Shown: positions 1 through 10,674 of the stretch, piece after piece
Position numbering within the stretch: position 1 is the stretch's first letter
How the letters are laid out: the number at the start of each line of letters is the position of its first letter
NCBI RefSeq assembly: GCF_002278075.1
Contig: NZ_CP022989.1
Coordinates: 1,860,001 to 1,924,000 of the forward strand
DNA from: Paraburkholderia aromaticivorans
GTDB lineage: Bacteria; Pseudomonadota; Gammaproteobacteria; Burkholderiales; Burkholderiaceae
Reading direction: 5' to 3'
Length of the DNA: 64,000 nt
Notes under the pieces: model-generated
Seen by the model: only the letters and a program-made list of their open reading frames with translations
What the model was told of the DNA's origin: nothing
Databases searched by the model: none
Translations under genes and position numbers: made by a program

Positions 1-440
1 GACGAGGTCTTCACGCGGATACCCTTGGTGATGCCTTCTTCGCCGAGGTAAGCGCCCCACGGCCAGGCGGCGATCGCCACGTGAATGGTGTTGCCCTTGG
101 CCGACACACCGAGCTTTTCCGAGCCGACCCAGATGATCGGGCGCAGGTAGCAGGACTCGAGCTTGTTTTCGCGCACCACTTCGCATTGCGCGGCGGCGAG
201 CGTTTCGTGGTCGAATGGCACGTCCATCTGGAAAATCTTGGCCGAGTTCAGCAAACGCTTGGTGTGTTCCTGCAAGCGGAAGATGGCGGTGCTGCCGTCC
301 ACCGTCTTGTAGGCGCGTACGCCTTCGAAGACGCCCATGCCGTAATGCAGCGTATGGGTGAGCACATGGATCTTGGCATCGCGCCAGTCGATGAGCTTGC
401 CATCCATCCAGATCTTGCCGTCGCGGTCGGCCATTGACAT
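1..440 (-). CDS. ilvE: Branched-chain amino acid aminotransferase (partial, N-terminal part)
   Basis: PLP-dependent transaminase that performs the last step of Val, Leu and Ile synthesis and the first step of their breakdown, in the cytoplasm. The reading frame runs off the left edge, so about 146 N-terminal residues are visible. They begin MSMADRDGKIWMDGK and include the fold-type IV hallmark TLHYGMGVFEGVRAY and the segment CYLRPIIWVG. I chose the ATG at 440-438 because GGAG lies 6 bases upstream; a second in-frame ATG follows two codons later. The gene diverges from azlCD, whose products export branched-chain amino acids, which is a sensible functional pairing. The rest of the protein, including the PLP lysine, lies outside the window. 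Confidence 0.93.
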   Translation of the reverse strand, partial: MSMADRDGKIWMDGKLIDWRDAKIHVLTHTLHYGMGVFEGVRAYKTVDGSTAIFRLQEHTKRLLNSAKIFQMDVPFDHETLAAAQCEVVRENKLESCYLRPIIWVGSEKLGVSAKGNTIHVAIAAWPWGAYLGEEGITKGIRVKTS

Positions 441-465
441 ACGATTCTCCAGCAGGTGCGTTGTT

Positions 466-490
466 AGGCATAGCTATGACAGGCATAGCC
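466..490. repeat. Short direct repeat in the ilvE/azlC divergent region
   Basis: AGGCATAGC occurs at 466-474 and again at 481-489, 15 bases apart, just upstream of the ilvE start. It could be a regulator site (an Lrp-like protein would fit the neighbours) or chance. Nothing else supports a function. Confidence 0.25.
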
Positions 491-550
491 AAGACCGGCA
501 TTTTAGCGTCTTTTGCACGCGGAACGGGCATTTGGCCGCATTCCGGACGC

Positions 551-556
551 TATAAT
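551..556 (+). promoter_or_regulatory. Candidate -10 element for azlCD
   Basis: A perfect TATAAT lies about 100 bases upstream of the chosen azlC start. No good -35 hexamer sits 16-18 bases upstream, so the assignment rests on the -10 alone. Confidence 0.3.
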
Positions 557-658
557 CCGGCACACGCATAAATCAAATCCGGATGCGCCAGCGGGTGCTT
601 GACGACCTGGCGCCGACTTCCCTTCATTGCGACGCCCTTGGCGCCCGCGTTTCGCTGC

Positions 659-1405
659 ATGCTCGCTCGTCTGTCCGCTACTGATCGCCGTGCCTTCCGC
701 GAGGGCGCGCGTGACTATTCGCCCACGCTAATGGCGATTTTCTCCTGGGGGCTCGTCACCGGCATCGCCATGAGCAAATCGGTGCTCACGTTGCCGCAGG
801 CGCTCACCATGTCGCTGCTGTGCTACGCCGGTTCGTCGCAACTGGCGGTGCTGCCGCTGCTCGCCGCCAAGCTGCCGGTCTGGACCGTGCTGCTAACCGC
901 CGCGATGGTCAATACGCGTTTCGTGATATTTAGCGTCGGTCTGGCGCCGCACTTTTCCTATCTGTCGATGTGGCGGCGCATCGTGCTCGGCTATTTCAAC
1001 GGCGACGTGATCTACCTGCTGTTCCAGAAGAAGAGCTTCCCGACCGGCTATGTGCCGGGCAAGGAGGCGTACTACTGGGGCATGGCGGTGTGCAGCTGGC
1101 TGTCGTGGCAGGTGTCGTCGATCGCCGGGATTCTGCTGGCGAGCCTGATTCCGGACAACTGGGGCCTCGCGCTCGCGGGCACGCTGGCCTTGCTGCCTAT
1201 CATGGTGTCGGCGATCGCGACGCGCTCCACGCTGGTCGCGGTCACGATCGCCGGCGTGGTCTCGCTGCTCGCCTTCGACCTGCCGTACCGGCTCGCGCTG
1301 CCGCTCGCGGTGATCGCGGCAATCGTCGCCGGCAGCGCGGCCGACCTGATGGTCGAACGTGCCGACTTGCGCCGCATCCGCAACAGCGCCGGAGGTTCGC
1401 GATGA
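659..1405 (+). CDS. azlC: AzlC-family branched-chain amino acid exporter, large subunit
   Basis: Integral inner-membrane protein of about 248 residues, the large subunit of the two-component AzlCD exporter for branched-chain amino acids and analogues. The family's conserved N-terminal block is visible (FREGARDYSPTLMAIF, then ALTMSLLCYAGSSQLAVLPLL), followed by several hydrophobic segments. The start is uncertain. The frame is open back to a TTG at 599, which would add 20 residues that do not look like the family. I prefer the ATG at 659, which gives the usual length, although neither start has a clear ribosome site. The stop codon overlaps the azlD start, so the pair is translationally coupled. 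Confidence 0.88.
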   Translation: MLARLSATDRRAFREGARDYSPTLMAIFSWGLVTGIAMSKSVLTLPQALTMSLLCYAGSSQLAVLPLLAAKLPVWTVLLTAAMVNTRFVIFSVGLAPHFSYLSMWRRIVLGYFNGDVIYLLFQKKSFPTGYVPGKEAYYWGMAVCSWLSWQVSSIAGILLASLIPDNWGLALAGTLALLPIMVSAIATRSTLVAVTIAGVVSLLAFDLPYRLALPLAVIAAIVAGSAADLMVERADLRRIRNSAGGSR

Positions 1406-1725
1406 CGTCCACGCAGATCTGGCTGGCCATTTTCGGCATGACCTTCGTCACCGCCGTGACACGCGCCATGTTTCTGATCGGCGGCGAGCGCACCGTTTTG
1501 CCGGCCCGCGTGCAGCGAATGCTGCGCTACGCGCCGGCCGCGGCGCTCGCCGCCGTGGTGTTGCCGGACGTGCTGGCGACCCCGGAAGGGCTCTCGTTCG
1601 CGCTCTCGAACCATGAGTTCTACGCCACGCTCGCGGGTCTCGGATGGTTTTTGTGGCGGCGCACCATGCTCGGCACGATTGTCGTCGGAATGGTCGTGTT
1701 CACCCTGTTGCGCCTCTTCATGTGA
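1402..1725 (+). CDS. azlD: AzlD-family branched-chain amino acid exporter, small subunit
   Basis: Small membrane protein of 107 residues with about four hydrophobic segments, the expected partner of AzlC. It shares the ATGA overlap with the azlC stop and has GGAGG at 1391-1395. The typical AzlD features are present: an early TAVTRAMFLIGG block and a central ALAAVVLPDVL segment. The following 273 bases up to pgk hold no gene; TAAAAT at 1825-1830 is a weak candidate -10 for pgk. Confidence 0.88.
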   Translation: MTSTQIWLAIFGMTFVTAVTRAMFLIGGERTVLPARVQRMLRYAPAAALAAVVLPDVLATPEGLSFALSNHEFYATLAGLGWFLWRRTMLGTIVVGMVVFTLLRLFM

Positions 1726-1998
1726 CGGGATGAGAGGAGAAATGGTGCATTGCGGCATGCGCGCCGCATCCTTCAAATACGGGACATTCGCCCGGCCGCG
1801 GGTCAGAAGGCAGTGTGGATCAGTTAAAATGGTTGTTTCCGGGATGAGCGCGCCGGTGCAAGGCGCGCGAAGCCGCGGCCCGGCCGCCGGCACCCGATTC
1901 TGCGGAGCCGCTACCGTGCCTGAGCGCTGGAGTTCACCGCGCTCGCGTGCCGCGCGTCGTCCGCCACCGCCTTCCCATCAACTCGCACACACACGCCC

Positions 1999-3192
1999 AT
2001 GAACAAGGTATTGCGTCTCTCCGATCTGATCGCCGAAGGCAAGCTTTCCGGCAAACGCGTGTTCATCCGCGCCGATCTGAACGTGCCGCAGGACGATCAA
2101 GGCAACATCACCGAAGACACCCGCATCCGCGCCTCCGTGCCGGCCATCAAGGCCGCGCTCGACGCAGGCGCCGCCGTGATGGTCACGTCGCACCTGGGCC
2201 GTCCGACCGAAGGCGCATTCAAGCCGGAAGATTCGCTCGCGCCGGTCGCGAAGCGTCTGGCCGAACTGCTCGGCCGCGACGTGCCGCTGGTGGCGAACTG
2301 GGTCGAAAACGGCGTGAACGTCGCGCCGGGCTCGGTCGTGCTGCTGGAAAACTGCCGCGTCAACAAGGGCGAAAAGAAAGATTCCGACGAGCTCGCGCAA
2401 AAAATGGCGAAGCTCTGCGACATCTACGTGAACGACGCGTTCGGCACCGCGCACCGCGCCGAAGCCACCACGCACGGCATCGCCAGATACGCGCCCGTGG
2501 CGTGCGCCGGCCCGCTGCTGGCGGCCGAGCTCGAAGCGCTCGGCAAGGCGCTGGGCGCGCCGAAGCGTCCGCTGGTGGCGATCGTCGCCGGCTCCAAGGT
2601 ATCGACCAAGCTGACCATTCTGAAGTCGCTCGCCGACAAGGTCGATCAGCTGATCGTGGGCGGCGGCATCGCCAACACGTTCATGCTGGCCGCGGGCCTT
2701 AAGATCGGCAAGTCGCTCGCCGAAGCCGATCTGGTGAACGAAGCCAAAGCCATCATCGACGCCGCGAAAGCGCGCGGCGCGTCCGTGCCGATCCCGACCG
2801 ACGTGGTCACGGCCAAGGAGTTTTCGCCGACCGCCAAGGCCGAAGTGAAGGCCGTCGCCGACGTTCAAGACGACGACCTGATCCTCGACATCGGGCCGGA
2901 AACCGCCAAGGTGCTCGCCGCACAACTGGAAAAGGCCGGCACGATCGTGTGGAACGGTCCGGTCGGCGTGTTCGAATTCGACCAGTTCGGCAACGGCACG
3001 AAGACGTTGGCGGACGCCATCGCCAAATCGTCGGCATTTTCGATTGCCGGTGGCGGCGATACGCTCGCGGCGATCGCCAAGTACGGCATCCACGACAAGG
3101 TCAGCTATATCTCGACAGGTGGCGGCGCCTTCCTCGAATTCCTCGAAGGCAAGAAGCTGCCGGCGGTCGAAATTCTGGAATCGCGGGCTTAA
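1999..3192 (+). CDS. pgk: Phosphoglycerate kinase
   Basis: Cytoplasmic glycolytic and gluconeogenic enzyme that transfers phosphate between 1,3-bisphosphoglycerate and ADP. Its 397 residues are the normal bacterial length. The N-terminal substrate-binding motif RADLNVP (around residue 24), the SHLGRP motif (around residue 60) and the C-terminal nucleotide loop GGGDTLAA (around residue 350) are intact. It is first in a rightward glycolysis run, pgk-pyk-fba. The stop TAA at 3190-3192 is separated by one base from a GTG that opens a long in-frame leader ahead of pyk. Confidence 0.97.
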   Translation: MNKVLRLSDLIAEGKLSGKRVFIRADLNVPQDDQGNITEDTRIRASVPAIKAALDAGAAVMVTSHLGRPTEGAFKPEDSLAPVAKRLAELLGRDVPLVANWVENGVNVAPGSVVLLENCRVNKGEKKDSDELAQKMAKLCDIYVNDAFGTAHRAEATTHGIARYAPVACAGPLLAAELEALGKALGAPKRPLVAIVAGSKVSTKLTILKSLADKVDQLIVGGGIANTFMLAAGLKIGKSLAEADLVNEAKAIIDAAKARGASVPIPTDVVTAKEFSPTAKAEVKAVADVQDDDLILDIGPETAKVLAAQLEKAGTIVWNGPVGVFEFDQFGNGTKTLADAIAKSSAFSIAGGGDTLAAIAKYGIHDKVSYISTGGGAFLEFLEGKKLPAVEILESRA

Positions 3193-3646
3193 CGTGGCGA
3201 CGCGCTCCCCCACGGCAAAGTCTGCAAAAGCGCGCGGCGGCAAGCCGCGCAGCGGGGCAGCAGCAACGGCAGGGGAGCGCGCGGCGCGCTCCGCCGCCAC
3301 GCCGGCAGCGCTCGAATCCGCAGTCGATGCCACGGTCGGTTCAGCTAGCCGGCAGCAAGAAGTATCCGGGGCGTCCCTCGCGCTCGCGGAGTTGACCACT
3401 GTCAGTGAGGCAGGGAAGTCGTCCAGCGCAGATGCTGTGCAGACCGCCTCGCCATCCGCAGAACTCCCCGACGAAGAACTCGCCCCTCCACCGGCACCCC
3501 CCGTGCTGGTGTCGAACACCGCTTCACCCCATAAAGCGACGCTGGTTTCAACCGGCGCGCAGCCCCCGGCAGCATCCTTCGGTGCGCAGCCTCCGCATCC
3601 GACTCGCAGCGCTCTTTCCAGCGATCTCACCCAGACGAGGAGACTC
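3193..3646 (+). other. pgk-pyk spacer with an uninterrupted frame joined to pyk
   Basis: This 454-base stretch has no stop codon in the pyk frame from the GTG at 3194 to the pyk start at 3647 (151 codons). The would-be peptide is rich in Ala, Ser, Pro and Lys, with a PPPAPP run, and looks disordered. It resembles no domain I know. Third positions are less G/C-biased than in the flanking genes. It may be an untranslated leader that is open by chance, a separate small product, or an N-terminal extension of pyruvate kinase. I see no hairpin terminator here, so pgk and pyk are probably co-transcribed. Confidence 0.4.
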
Positions 3647-5083
3647 ATGCATCGCGCCACCAAGATTGTCGCCACCATCGGACCGGCTTCCAATACGCCG
3701 GAAATCCTGCTGCAAATGATTCAGGCAGGGTTGGACGTGGTGCGGCTCAATTTCTCGCACGGCACCGCCGACGACCACCGCCAGCGCGCCGAATTCGTGC
3801 GCGAGGCGGCCCGCCAGGCCGGCCGCGAGGTCGCCATCATGGCGGACCTGCAAGGCCCGAAGATCCGGGTCGGCAAATTTGAAAACGGCAAGATCATGCT
3901 GGTTGCCGGCGAACCGTTCGTGCTCGACGCCGACTGCGAACTCGGCAACGAGCAACGCGCCGGTCTCGACTACAAGGACCTGCCGCGCGACCTGAAACCG
4001 GGCGACGTGCTGTTGCTCAACGACGGCCTGATCGTGCTGAACGTCTCGCGCGTGATCGGCAACGAGATCCACACGGTCGTCAAGATCGGCGGCGAACTGT
4101 CGAACAACAAGGGCATCAACCGCCAGGGCGGCGGTTTGTCCGCGCCCGCGCTGACCGCCAAGGACATGGAAGACATTCGCACCGCCATGTCGCTCGGCGT
4201 GGATTATGTCGCAGTATCGTTCCCGAAGAACGCCACCGACATGGAAATGGCCCGCCAGCTGGCGAACATCGCCGGCGCGCCGTTCGGCATCAAGCCGAAG
4301 ATGATCGCCAAAATCGAGCGTGCGGAAGCCATTCCGGCGCTGCAAGGGATTCTCGACGCATCGGACGGCATCATGGTGGCGCGCGGCGATTTGGCCGTGG
4401 AAGTGGGGAATGCCGCAGTTCCGGCGCTGCAAAAGCGCATGATTCGTATGGCGCGCGAGTCGAACAAGTTCGTGATCACCGCCACGCAGATGATGGAATC
4501 AATGATCCACGCGCCGGTGCCGACCCGCGCCGAGGTGTCGGACGTGGCTAACGCCGTGCTGGACGGCACGGACGCGGTGATGCTGTCAGCGGAATCGGCG
4601 GCGGGCAAGTATCCGGTGCAGACCATCGAGACCATGGCGGCGATCTGTATCGAAGCCGAGAAGTCGGAGCAGTCGGAGCTGGACAAGGATTTCCTCGACC
4701 GCACGTTCACGCGGATCGACCAGTCGATCGCCATGGGCGCGCTCTTCACCGCGTTTCATCTCGGCGCGAAGGCGATCGTGGCGTTGACGGAATCCGGTTC
4801 GACCGCGTTGTGGATGTCGCGTCACTGGACCCACGTGCCGATCTTCGCGCTCACGCCGCGCGTCGGCAGTGAACGGGCGATGGCGCTGTATCGTAACGTG
4901 ACGTCGCTGCACCTCGACACCAACACCGACCGCGACACGGCGTTGCAGCAGGCGTTGGAAACCGTGGTGAGCAAGGGTTACGCGTCGCGCGGCGATATGG
5001 TGGTGCTGACCGTCGGCGAGCCGATGGGGCAGGCTGGCGGCACGAATACGCTGAAGATCGTGCGGGTGGGCGAACCGTATTGA
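3647..5083 (+). CDS. pyk: Pyruvate kinase
   Basis: Cytoplasmic glycolytic enzyme converting phosphoenolpyruvate and ADP to pyruvate and ATP. The 478 residues begin with the conserved MHRATKIVATIGPAS and continue with VRLNFSHG, ADLQGPKIRVG, the catalytic lysine region MIAKIERAEA, the ARGDLAVE loop and a C-terminal allosteric domain. The ATG at 3647 is chosen because GAGGAG precedes it and the family's normal N-terminus starts there. The frame is also open far upstream of this point. A stem-loop lies just after the stop. Confidence 0.96.
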   Translation: MHRATKIVATIGPASNTPEILLQMIQAGLDVVRLNFSHGTADDHRQRAEFVREAARQAGREVAIMADLQGPKIRVGKFENGKIMLVAGEPFVLDADCELGNEQRAGLDYKDLPRDLKPGDVLLLNDGLIVLNVSRVIGNEIHTVVKIGGELSNNKGINRQGGGLSAPALTAKDMEDIRTAMSLGVDYVAVSFPKNATDMEMARQLANIAGAPFGIKPKMIAKIERAEAIPALQGILDASDGIMVARGDLAVEVGNAAVPALQKRMIRMARESNKFVITATQMMESMIHAPVPTRAEVSDVANAVLDGTDAVMLSAESAAGKYPVQTIETMAAICIEAEKSEQSELDKDFLDRTFTRIDQSIAMGALFTAFHLGAKAIVALTESGSTALWMSRHWTHVPIFALTPRVGSERAMALYRNVTSLHLDTNTDRDTALQQALETVVSKGYASRGDMVVLTVGEPMGQAGGTNTLKIVRVGEPY

Positions 5084-5095
5084 TCGCGTAGCGCT

Positions 5096-5205
5096 CTGCG
5101 TAGGACCGGAGTCGGTGCTGAAGCACTCGCTCCGGTCGGCAAACGGCTCGATCGGCACGCCCTGCGTGGAACCGGAGTAAGCACTCAAGCGCTAACACCG
5201 GTCGA
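5096..5205 (+). repeat. Two tandem imperfect copies of a stem-loop in the pyk-fba spacer
   Basis: Copy one has GACCGGAG at 5104-5111 pairing with CTCCGGTC at 5130-5137, with an inner GTGCT/AGCAC stem. Copy two, 66 bases later, starts with the same CTGCG lead-in and has ACCGG pairing with CCGGT around 5170-5202. No T-run follows either, so they are not standard rho-independent terminators; they may be processing or attenuation structures. The rest of the 315-base spacer to fba (5084-5398) shows nothing else firm beyond a weak TAAAAT at 5340-5345. Confidence 0.55.
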
Positions 5206-5398
5206 CACAGGCCGGATTGAGCGAAGCAGGCCGCCCATGCCCCGCGAGAGGCGGCGCACAGGCTCCACGCGCGTTGCAGCGGACAGGACCGCTCCGCGTG
5301 TTAGGGAAGGTATGAACGGGTATGTGGTTTGCTTCGCGATAAAATCGCCCAAAAGATGCCGACGGCACAAGAATTCGTTTCAATCTAAGGAGTTAAGC

Positions 5399-6463
5399 AT
5401 GCCTCTCGTATCAATGCGTCAACTGCTGGACCATGCCGCTGAAAACGGCTACGGCCTTCCGGCATTCAACGTGAACAACCTGGAGCAGGTGCAGGCGATC
5501 ATGGCGGCGGCCGACAAGGTCAACGCACCGGTGATCATGCAGGCATCGGCCGGCGCGCGTAAGTACGCGGGCGAGGCGTTCCTGCGCCACCTGATCGAAG
5601 CCGCGGTCGAGTCGTATCCGCATATTCCGGTGGTGATGCACCAGGATCACGGCCAGTCGCCGGCGGTCTGCATGGCGGCCATCCGCAGCGGCTTCACCAG
5701 CGTGATGATGGACGGTTCGCTCGAAGCCGACGGCAAGACGGTCGCGTCGTACGAGTACAACGTCGACGTGTCGCGCAAGGTCGTGGAAGCGGCGCATTCG
5801 ATCGGCATCACGGTGGAAGCGGAACTGGGCGTGCTGGGTTCGCTGGAAACCATGAAGGGCGACAAGGAAGACGGCCACGGCGCGGAAGGCACGATGACGC
5901 GCGAGCAGCTGCTGACCGATCCGGAGCAGGCTGCCGACTTCGTCAAGCTGACCCAGTGCGACGCGCTCGCCATCGCGATTGGCACCTCGCACGGCGCGTA
6001 CAAGTTCAGCAAGAAGCCCACGGGGGACATTCTGTCGATCCAGCGCATCAAGGAAATCCACCAGCGCATTCCGAACACCCACCTGGTGATGCATGGTTCG
6101 TCGTCGGTGCCGCAGGAACTGCTGGCTGAAATCCGCGAATTCGGCGGCGACATGAAGGAAACCTACGGCGTGCCGGTCGAGGAAATCCAGGAAGGCATCA
6201 AGAACGGCGTGCGCAAGGTCAATATCGACACCGACCTGCGTCTGGCGATTACCGGCGCGATTCGCCGCTACATGGCGACCAACCCGGGCAAGTTCAACCC
6301 GCGCGATTACCTGAAGCCGGCGCGCGAAGCGGCGATGAAGATCTGTATCGAGCGCTACACGCAGTTCGGCTGCGAAGGCCAGGCCGGCAAGATCAAGCCG
6401 GTCACGCTTGATAAAATCGCGGAGAAGTACAAATCGGGCGAGCTCGCGCAAGTCGTCCGCTAA
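5399..6463 (+). CDS. fba: Class II fructose-1,6-bisphosphate aldolase
   Basis: Zinc-dependent aldolase cleaving fructose-1,6-bisphosphate to glyceraldehyde-3-phosphate and dihydroxyacetone phosphate; it also serves gluconeogenesis and Calvin-type routes. The 354 residues match the long class II (Calvin/CbbA-like) type. Zinc-ligand and substrate motifs are present: HQDHGQSP around residues 81-88, EAELGVLG, the glycine-rich [17 protein letters not shown], and NIDTDLRLA near the C-terminus. The start has AAGGAG at 5387-5392. A strong terminator follows the gene. Confidence 0.96.
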   Translation: MPLVSMRQLLDHAAENGYGLPAFNVNNLEQVQAIMAAADKVNAPVIMQASAGARKYAGEAFLRHLIEAAVESYPHIPVVMHQDHGQSPAVCMAAIRSGFTSVMMDGSLEADGKTVASYEYNVDVSRKVVEAAHSIGITVEAELGVLGSLETMKGDKEDGHGAEGTMTREQLLTDPEQAADFVKLTQCDALAIAIGTSHGAYKFSKKPTGDILSIQRIKEIHQRIPNTHLVMHGSSSVPQELLAEIREFGGDMKETYGVPVEEIQEGIKNGVRKVNIDTDLRLAITGAIRRYMATNPGKFNPRDYLKPAREAAMKICIERYTQFGCEGQAGKIKPVTLDKIAEKYKSGELAQVVR

Positions 6464-6481
6464 GCTATCACTATGTCTGCG

Positions 6482-6554
6482 CCTGGCCGTTTGGCCAGGT
6501 TGTCGTTAGATCGCCGTTCCCGCATCATCCGGGGAACGGCGTTTCCCTTTTGTT
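6482..6554 (+). terminator. Double hairpin terminator after fba
   Basis: CCTGGCC at 6482-6488 pairs with GGCCAGG at 6493-6499. A stronger 10-bp stem follows: CGCCGTTCCC at 6512-6521 with GGGAACGGCG at 6532-6541, then a T-rich tail at 6542-6554. It ends the glycolysis unit before purC. Confidence 0.8.
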
Positions 6555-6595
6555 CCGGTCACACTTTTTTGCCCCATTTTTAGCGAACCACGACG

Positions 6596-7486
6596 ATGTC
6601 TACCCTTTACGAATCCACGCTCCGCTCGCTGCCGCTGCTCGGCCGCGGTAAAGTCCGCGACAATTATGCGGTGGGCAACGACCAGTTGCTGATCGTCACG
6701 ACCGACCGTCTGTCGGCGTTCGACGTCATCATGGGCGAGCCGATTCCGAATAAGGGCCGCGTGCTCAACGAAATGGCGAACTTCTGGTTCGAAAAACTGA
6801 AGCACGTGGTGCCGAACCACCTTACGGGCGTCGCGCCCGAATCCGTGGTGGCGGCAGACGAAGTCGAGCAGGTCAAGGGCCGTGCGGTCGTCGTGAAGCG
6901 CCTCGAGCCGATCCTTGTCGAAGCGGTGGTGCGCGGCTATCTGGCCGGCAGCGGCTGGAAAGACTACCAGGCAACCGGTTCGGTGTGCGGCGTCGAACTG
7001 CCGCCGGGTCTGCAGAACGCGCAGAAACTGCCCGAGCCGATTTTCACGCCGGCGGCCAAGGCCGAAATGGGCCACCACGACGAAAACATCACCTACGACG
7101 AGATGGAGCGCCGCATCGGCACCGAACTGTCGGCCACGATCCGCGACATCTCGATCAAGCTGTACAAGGAAGCCGCTGACTACGCGGCCACGCGCGGCAT
7201 CATCATCGCGGATACGAAGTTCGAGTTCGGGCTGGACAACCACGGCAAGCTGTATTTGATGGACGAGGCGCTGACCGCGGATTCGTCGCGCTTCTGGCCG
7301 GCCGACCAGTATCAGGTCGGCACCAACCCGCCGTCGTTCGACAAGCAGTTCGTGCGCGACTGGCTCGAAACCCAGCCGTGGAAGAAAGAGCCGCCGGCGC
7401 CGAAGCTGCCGGACGACGTGGTCACGAAGACAGGCGAGAAGTACCAGGAAGCGCTCGAACGCCTGACCGGGCATAAGCTCGCCTGA
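6596..7486 (+). CDS. purC: Phosphoribosylaminoimidazole-succinocarboxamide synthase
   Basis: Purine biosynthesis enzyme (SAICAR synthetase) that joins CAIR and aspartate using ATP, in the cytoplasm. The 296 residues are typical of the proteobacterial long form. Visible family motifs are GKVRDNYAV near the N-terminus, [21 protein letters not shown], and ADTKFEFG followed by [13 protein letters not shown]. The genes for the steps just before it, purE and purK, follow downstream in the same direction. Confidence 0.97.
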   Translation: MSTLYESTLRSLPLLGRGKVRDNYAVGNDQLLIVTTDRLSAFDVIMGEPIPNKGRVLNEMANFWFEKLKHVVPNHLTGVAPESVVAADEVEQVKGRAVVVKRLEPILVEAVVRGYLAGSGWKDYQATGSVCGVELPPGLQNAQKLPEPIFTPAAKAEMGHHDENITYDEMERRIGTELSATIRDISIKLYKEAADYAATRGIIIADTKFEFGLDNHGKLYLMDEALTADSSRFWPADQYQVGTNPPSFDKQFVRDWLETQPWKKEPPAPKLPDDVVTKTGEKYQEALERLTGHKLA

Positions 7487-7706
7487 TTACGCGCACCGGT
7501 TGGATTCGCGTCGCCTGAGAAGGCCGCTTGAAAAGGCCGCCTGAAGGGTTCCGCTCCGCAGGAAGGGGTTCCCTCGCAGGATTTCCTTCGCGAGGAAAAA
7601 CCCCTCGCCCCGAAGGAAGTCCGTCAAGGGTTGGGGAATCATCCTCTCGGGACCTGGCGCGAGCCGCAGGTCCGGGGGCGCTCTCAAGAAACAAGGAAGC
7701 CGTAAG

Positions 7707-8225
7707 ATGAGTGAAGTTCAAACCGCCCATACGCATGGCGCGCCGGTTGTCGGCGTGCTGATGGGCTCCAGTTCCGACTGGGAAGTCATGAAGAACGCCG
7801 TGGCCATTCTGCAGGAGTTCGGCGTACCCTACGAAGCCAAGGTCGTGTCCGCGCACCGCATGCCCGACGAAATGTTCGCCTATGCTGAAAGCGCGCGTGA
7901 GCGCGGCATTCGCGCGATCATCGCCGGCGCGGGCGGCGCGGCCCATCTGCCGGGCATGCTGGCCGCCAAGACCACGGTGCCGGTGCTCGGCGTGCCGGTG
8001 GCGAGCAAGTACCTGAAGGGCGTCGATTCGTTGCATTCGATCGTGCAGATGCCCAAGGGCGTGCCGGTCGCCACCTTTGCGATCGGCGAAGCCGGCGCGG
8101 CGAACGCGGCGCTGTTCGCGGTGTCGCTCCTGAGCGGCACGAGCGCCGAATACGCGGAGAAGCTGGCTGCGTTCCGCGTGCGCCAGAATGAAGCGGCCCA
8201 CGCTATGGTGCTGCCGGCGCTGTAA
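7707..8225 (+). CDS. purE: 5-(carboxyamino)imidazole ribonucleotide mutase
   Basis: Class I PurE, which moves the carboxyl group of N5-CAIR to give CAIR, the substrate of PurC. The 172 residues carry the class I signature: [12 protein letters not shown] near the N-terminus, SAHRMPDE, and [12 protein letters not shown]. The ATG at 7707 is preceded by AAGGAA. The 220-base spacer from purC contains a small palindrome, TTCCTTCGCGAGGAA at 7583-7597, flanked by CCTCGC/GCGAGG arms, but no T-run terminator. Confidence 0.97.
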   Translation: MSEVQTAHTHGAPVVGVLMGSSSDWEVMKNAVAILQEFGVPYEAKVVSAHRMPDEMFAYAESARERGIRAIIAGAGGAAHLPGMLAAKTTVPVLGVPVASKYLKGVDSLHSIVQMPKGVPVATFAIGEAGAANAALFAVSLLSGTSAEYAEKLAAFRVRQNEAAHAMVLPAL

Positions 8226-8242
8226 ACGCGCGGACTGTTTGA

Positions 8243-9538
<1,296 letters not shown>

Positions 9539-9548
9539 TACGAGCACC

Positions 9549-10589
9549 ATGCCGGATATACAGAAACCCGCCGAAGGCGCATTGCCGGTGAGCGCGGCGC
9601 AGATCGAACACGCGGCGGCCCTACTCGACGTGGGCGAGCTGGTCGCGTTTCCGACCGAGACGGTGTACGGTCTCGGCGGCGACGCGGAAAATCCTGACGC
9701 GGTCGCGCGCATTTATGCGGCGAAGGGCCGGCCGGCGAATCATCCGGTCATCGTGCATCTCGCGCCGCAAGGCGATCCGAACTATTGGGTCGAGCATTTG
9801 CCCGCCGAGGCACAACGGCTCATCGACGCGTTCTGGCCGGGCCCGCTCACGTTGATCCTGAAGCGCGCCGCGCGCATTCCGGCGGCGGTGAGCGGCGGCC
9901 AGGATTCCGTGGGGCTGCGCTGCCCGTCGCATCCCGTCGCGCAAGCTTTGCTCGAGGCGTTCAGTGCATTGCGCGACGGACACGGTGGTGTCGCGGCGCC
10001 GTCGGCGAACCGCTTCGGTCATGTGAGCCCGACCACGGCGCAACATGTGCGAGACGAGTTCGGCGACGCAGTTCATGTGCTGGACGGCGGCGCGTCGGAC
10101 GTCGGTATCGAATCGACCATTCTGGATTTGTCGCGCGGCTTTCCGGCATTGTTGAGGCCGGGGCGCGTCACGCCGCAAGATATCGCCGAGGTGCTGGGCG
10201 AGGCGCCGCGCTTGCCCGACGGCTCGGATGCGACGGCGCCGCGCGCTTCGGGCACGTTGAAGGCGCACTACGCGCCGCGCACGCCGTTGTCGCTATTGCC
10301 GTTCGGCGCGCTGGAACCGTTGCTCGCCGCGCGGCAAGCGGGTGAGCGCGTGGCGTTGGTGGCGCGCGTTTCCCGTGCGGGACATTGGGCCGATACCGAG
10401 GGTGTGCATTTCATTGCGGCGCCTGAAGATCCGCATGTCTACGCGCGTGAACTGTATGGGTTGCTGAGGGCTCTCGATCGCGCGAACGTCTCGCGAATTC
10501 TCATCGAGAAGCTGCCGGATACCATCGAGTGGATCGCGGTGAATGACCGGCTCGGCCGGGCGGCTGCGGCGTTCGAAGCTCAGGGATAG
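9549..10589 (+). CDS. tsaC: L-threonylcarbamoyladenylate synthase, Sua5/YrdC type
   Basis: Makes threonylcarbamoyl-AMP from threonine, bicarbonate and ATP, the first step of the t6A modification of ANN-decoding tRNAs. Residues about 15-205 form the YrdC domain with FPTETVYGLGGDA, AAKGRPANHP, FWPGPLT and the phosphate-binding APSANRFGHVSPT. Residues about 230-346 form the additional Sua5 domain, so this is the two-domain form rather than the short TsaC. It starts 10 bases after purK. The partner-pathway gene tcdA, acting on the same modification, lies near 62.7 kb but is not linked. Confidence 0.93.
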   Translation: MPDIQKPAEGALPVSAAQIEHAAALLDVGELVAFPTETVYGLGGDAENPDAVARIYAAKGRPANHPVIVHLAPQGDPNYWVEHLPAEAQRLIDAFWPGPLTLILKRAARIPAAVSGGQDSVGLRCPSHPVAQALLEAFSALRDGHGGVAAPSANRFGHVSPTTAQHVRDEFGDAVHVLDGGASDVGIESTILDLSRGFPALLRPGRVTPQDIAEVLGEAPRLPDGSDATAPRASGTLKAHYAPRTPLSLLPFGALEPLLAARQAGERVALVARVSRAGHWADTEGVHFIAAPEDPHVYARELYGLLRALDRANVSRILIEKLPDTIEWIAVNDRLGRAAAAFEAQG

Positions 10590-10600
10590 CGTCCAGAGCG

Positions 10601-10664
10601 CCCGGCTGGACCCAGCCGGGCCTTGCATCACCAAAGGTGAAGCGGCGGACCGCTGGGTCCGCTG
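10601..10664. terminator. Hairpins between convergent tsaC and esterase genes
   Basis: CCCGGCTGG at 10601-10609 pairs with CCAGCCGGG at 10612-10620, and GCGGACC at 10645-10651 pairs with GGTCCGC at 10656-10662. Neither has a clear T-run. The position between two converging genes supports a termination role. Confidence 0.5.
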
Positions 10665-10674
10665 CGTCGCCTGA

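Noticed and set aside
599..658. Possible 20-residue N-terminal extension of AzlC from a TTG
   Set aside because: The extension is not family-like and has no clear ribosome site; kept only as an alternative start.
1978..3693. Long leftward open frame (571 codons) opposite pgk and pyk
   Set aside because: It is antisense to two highly conserved genes and its product is Arg/His/Asp-rich low complexity, as expected from the shadow of GC-rich coding DNA.
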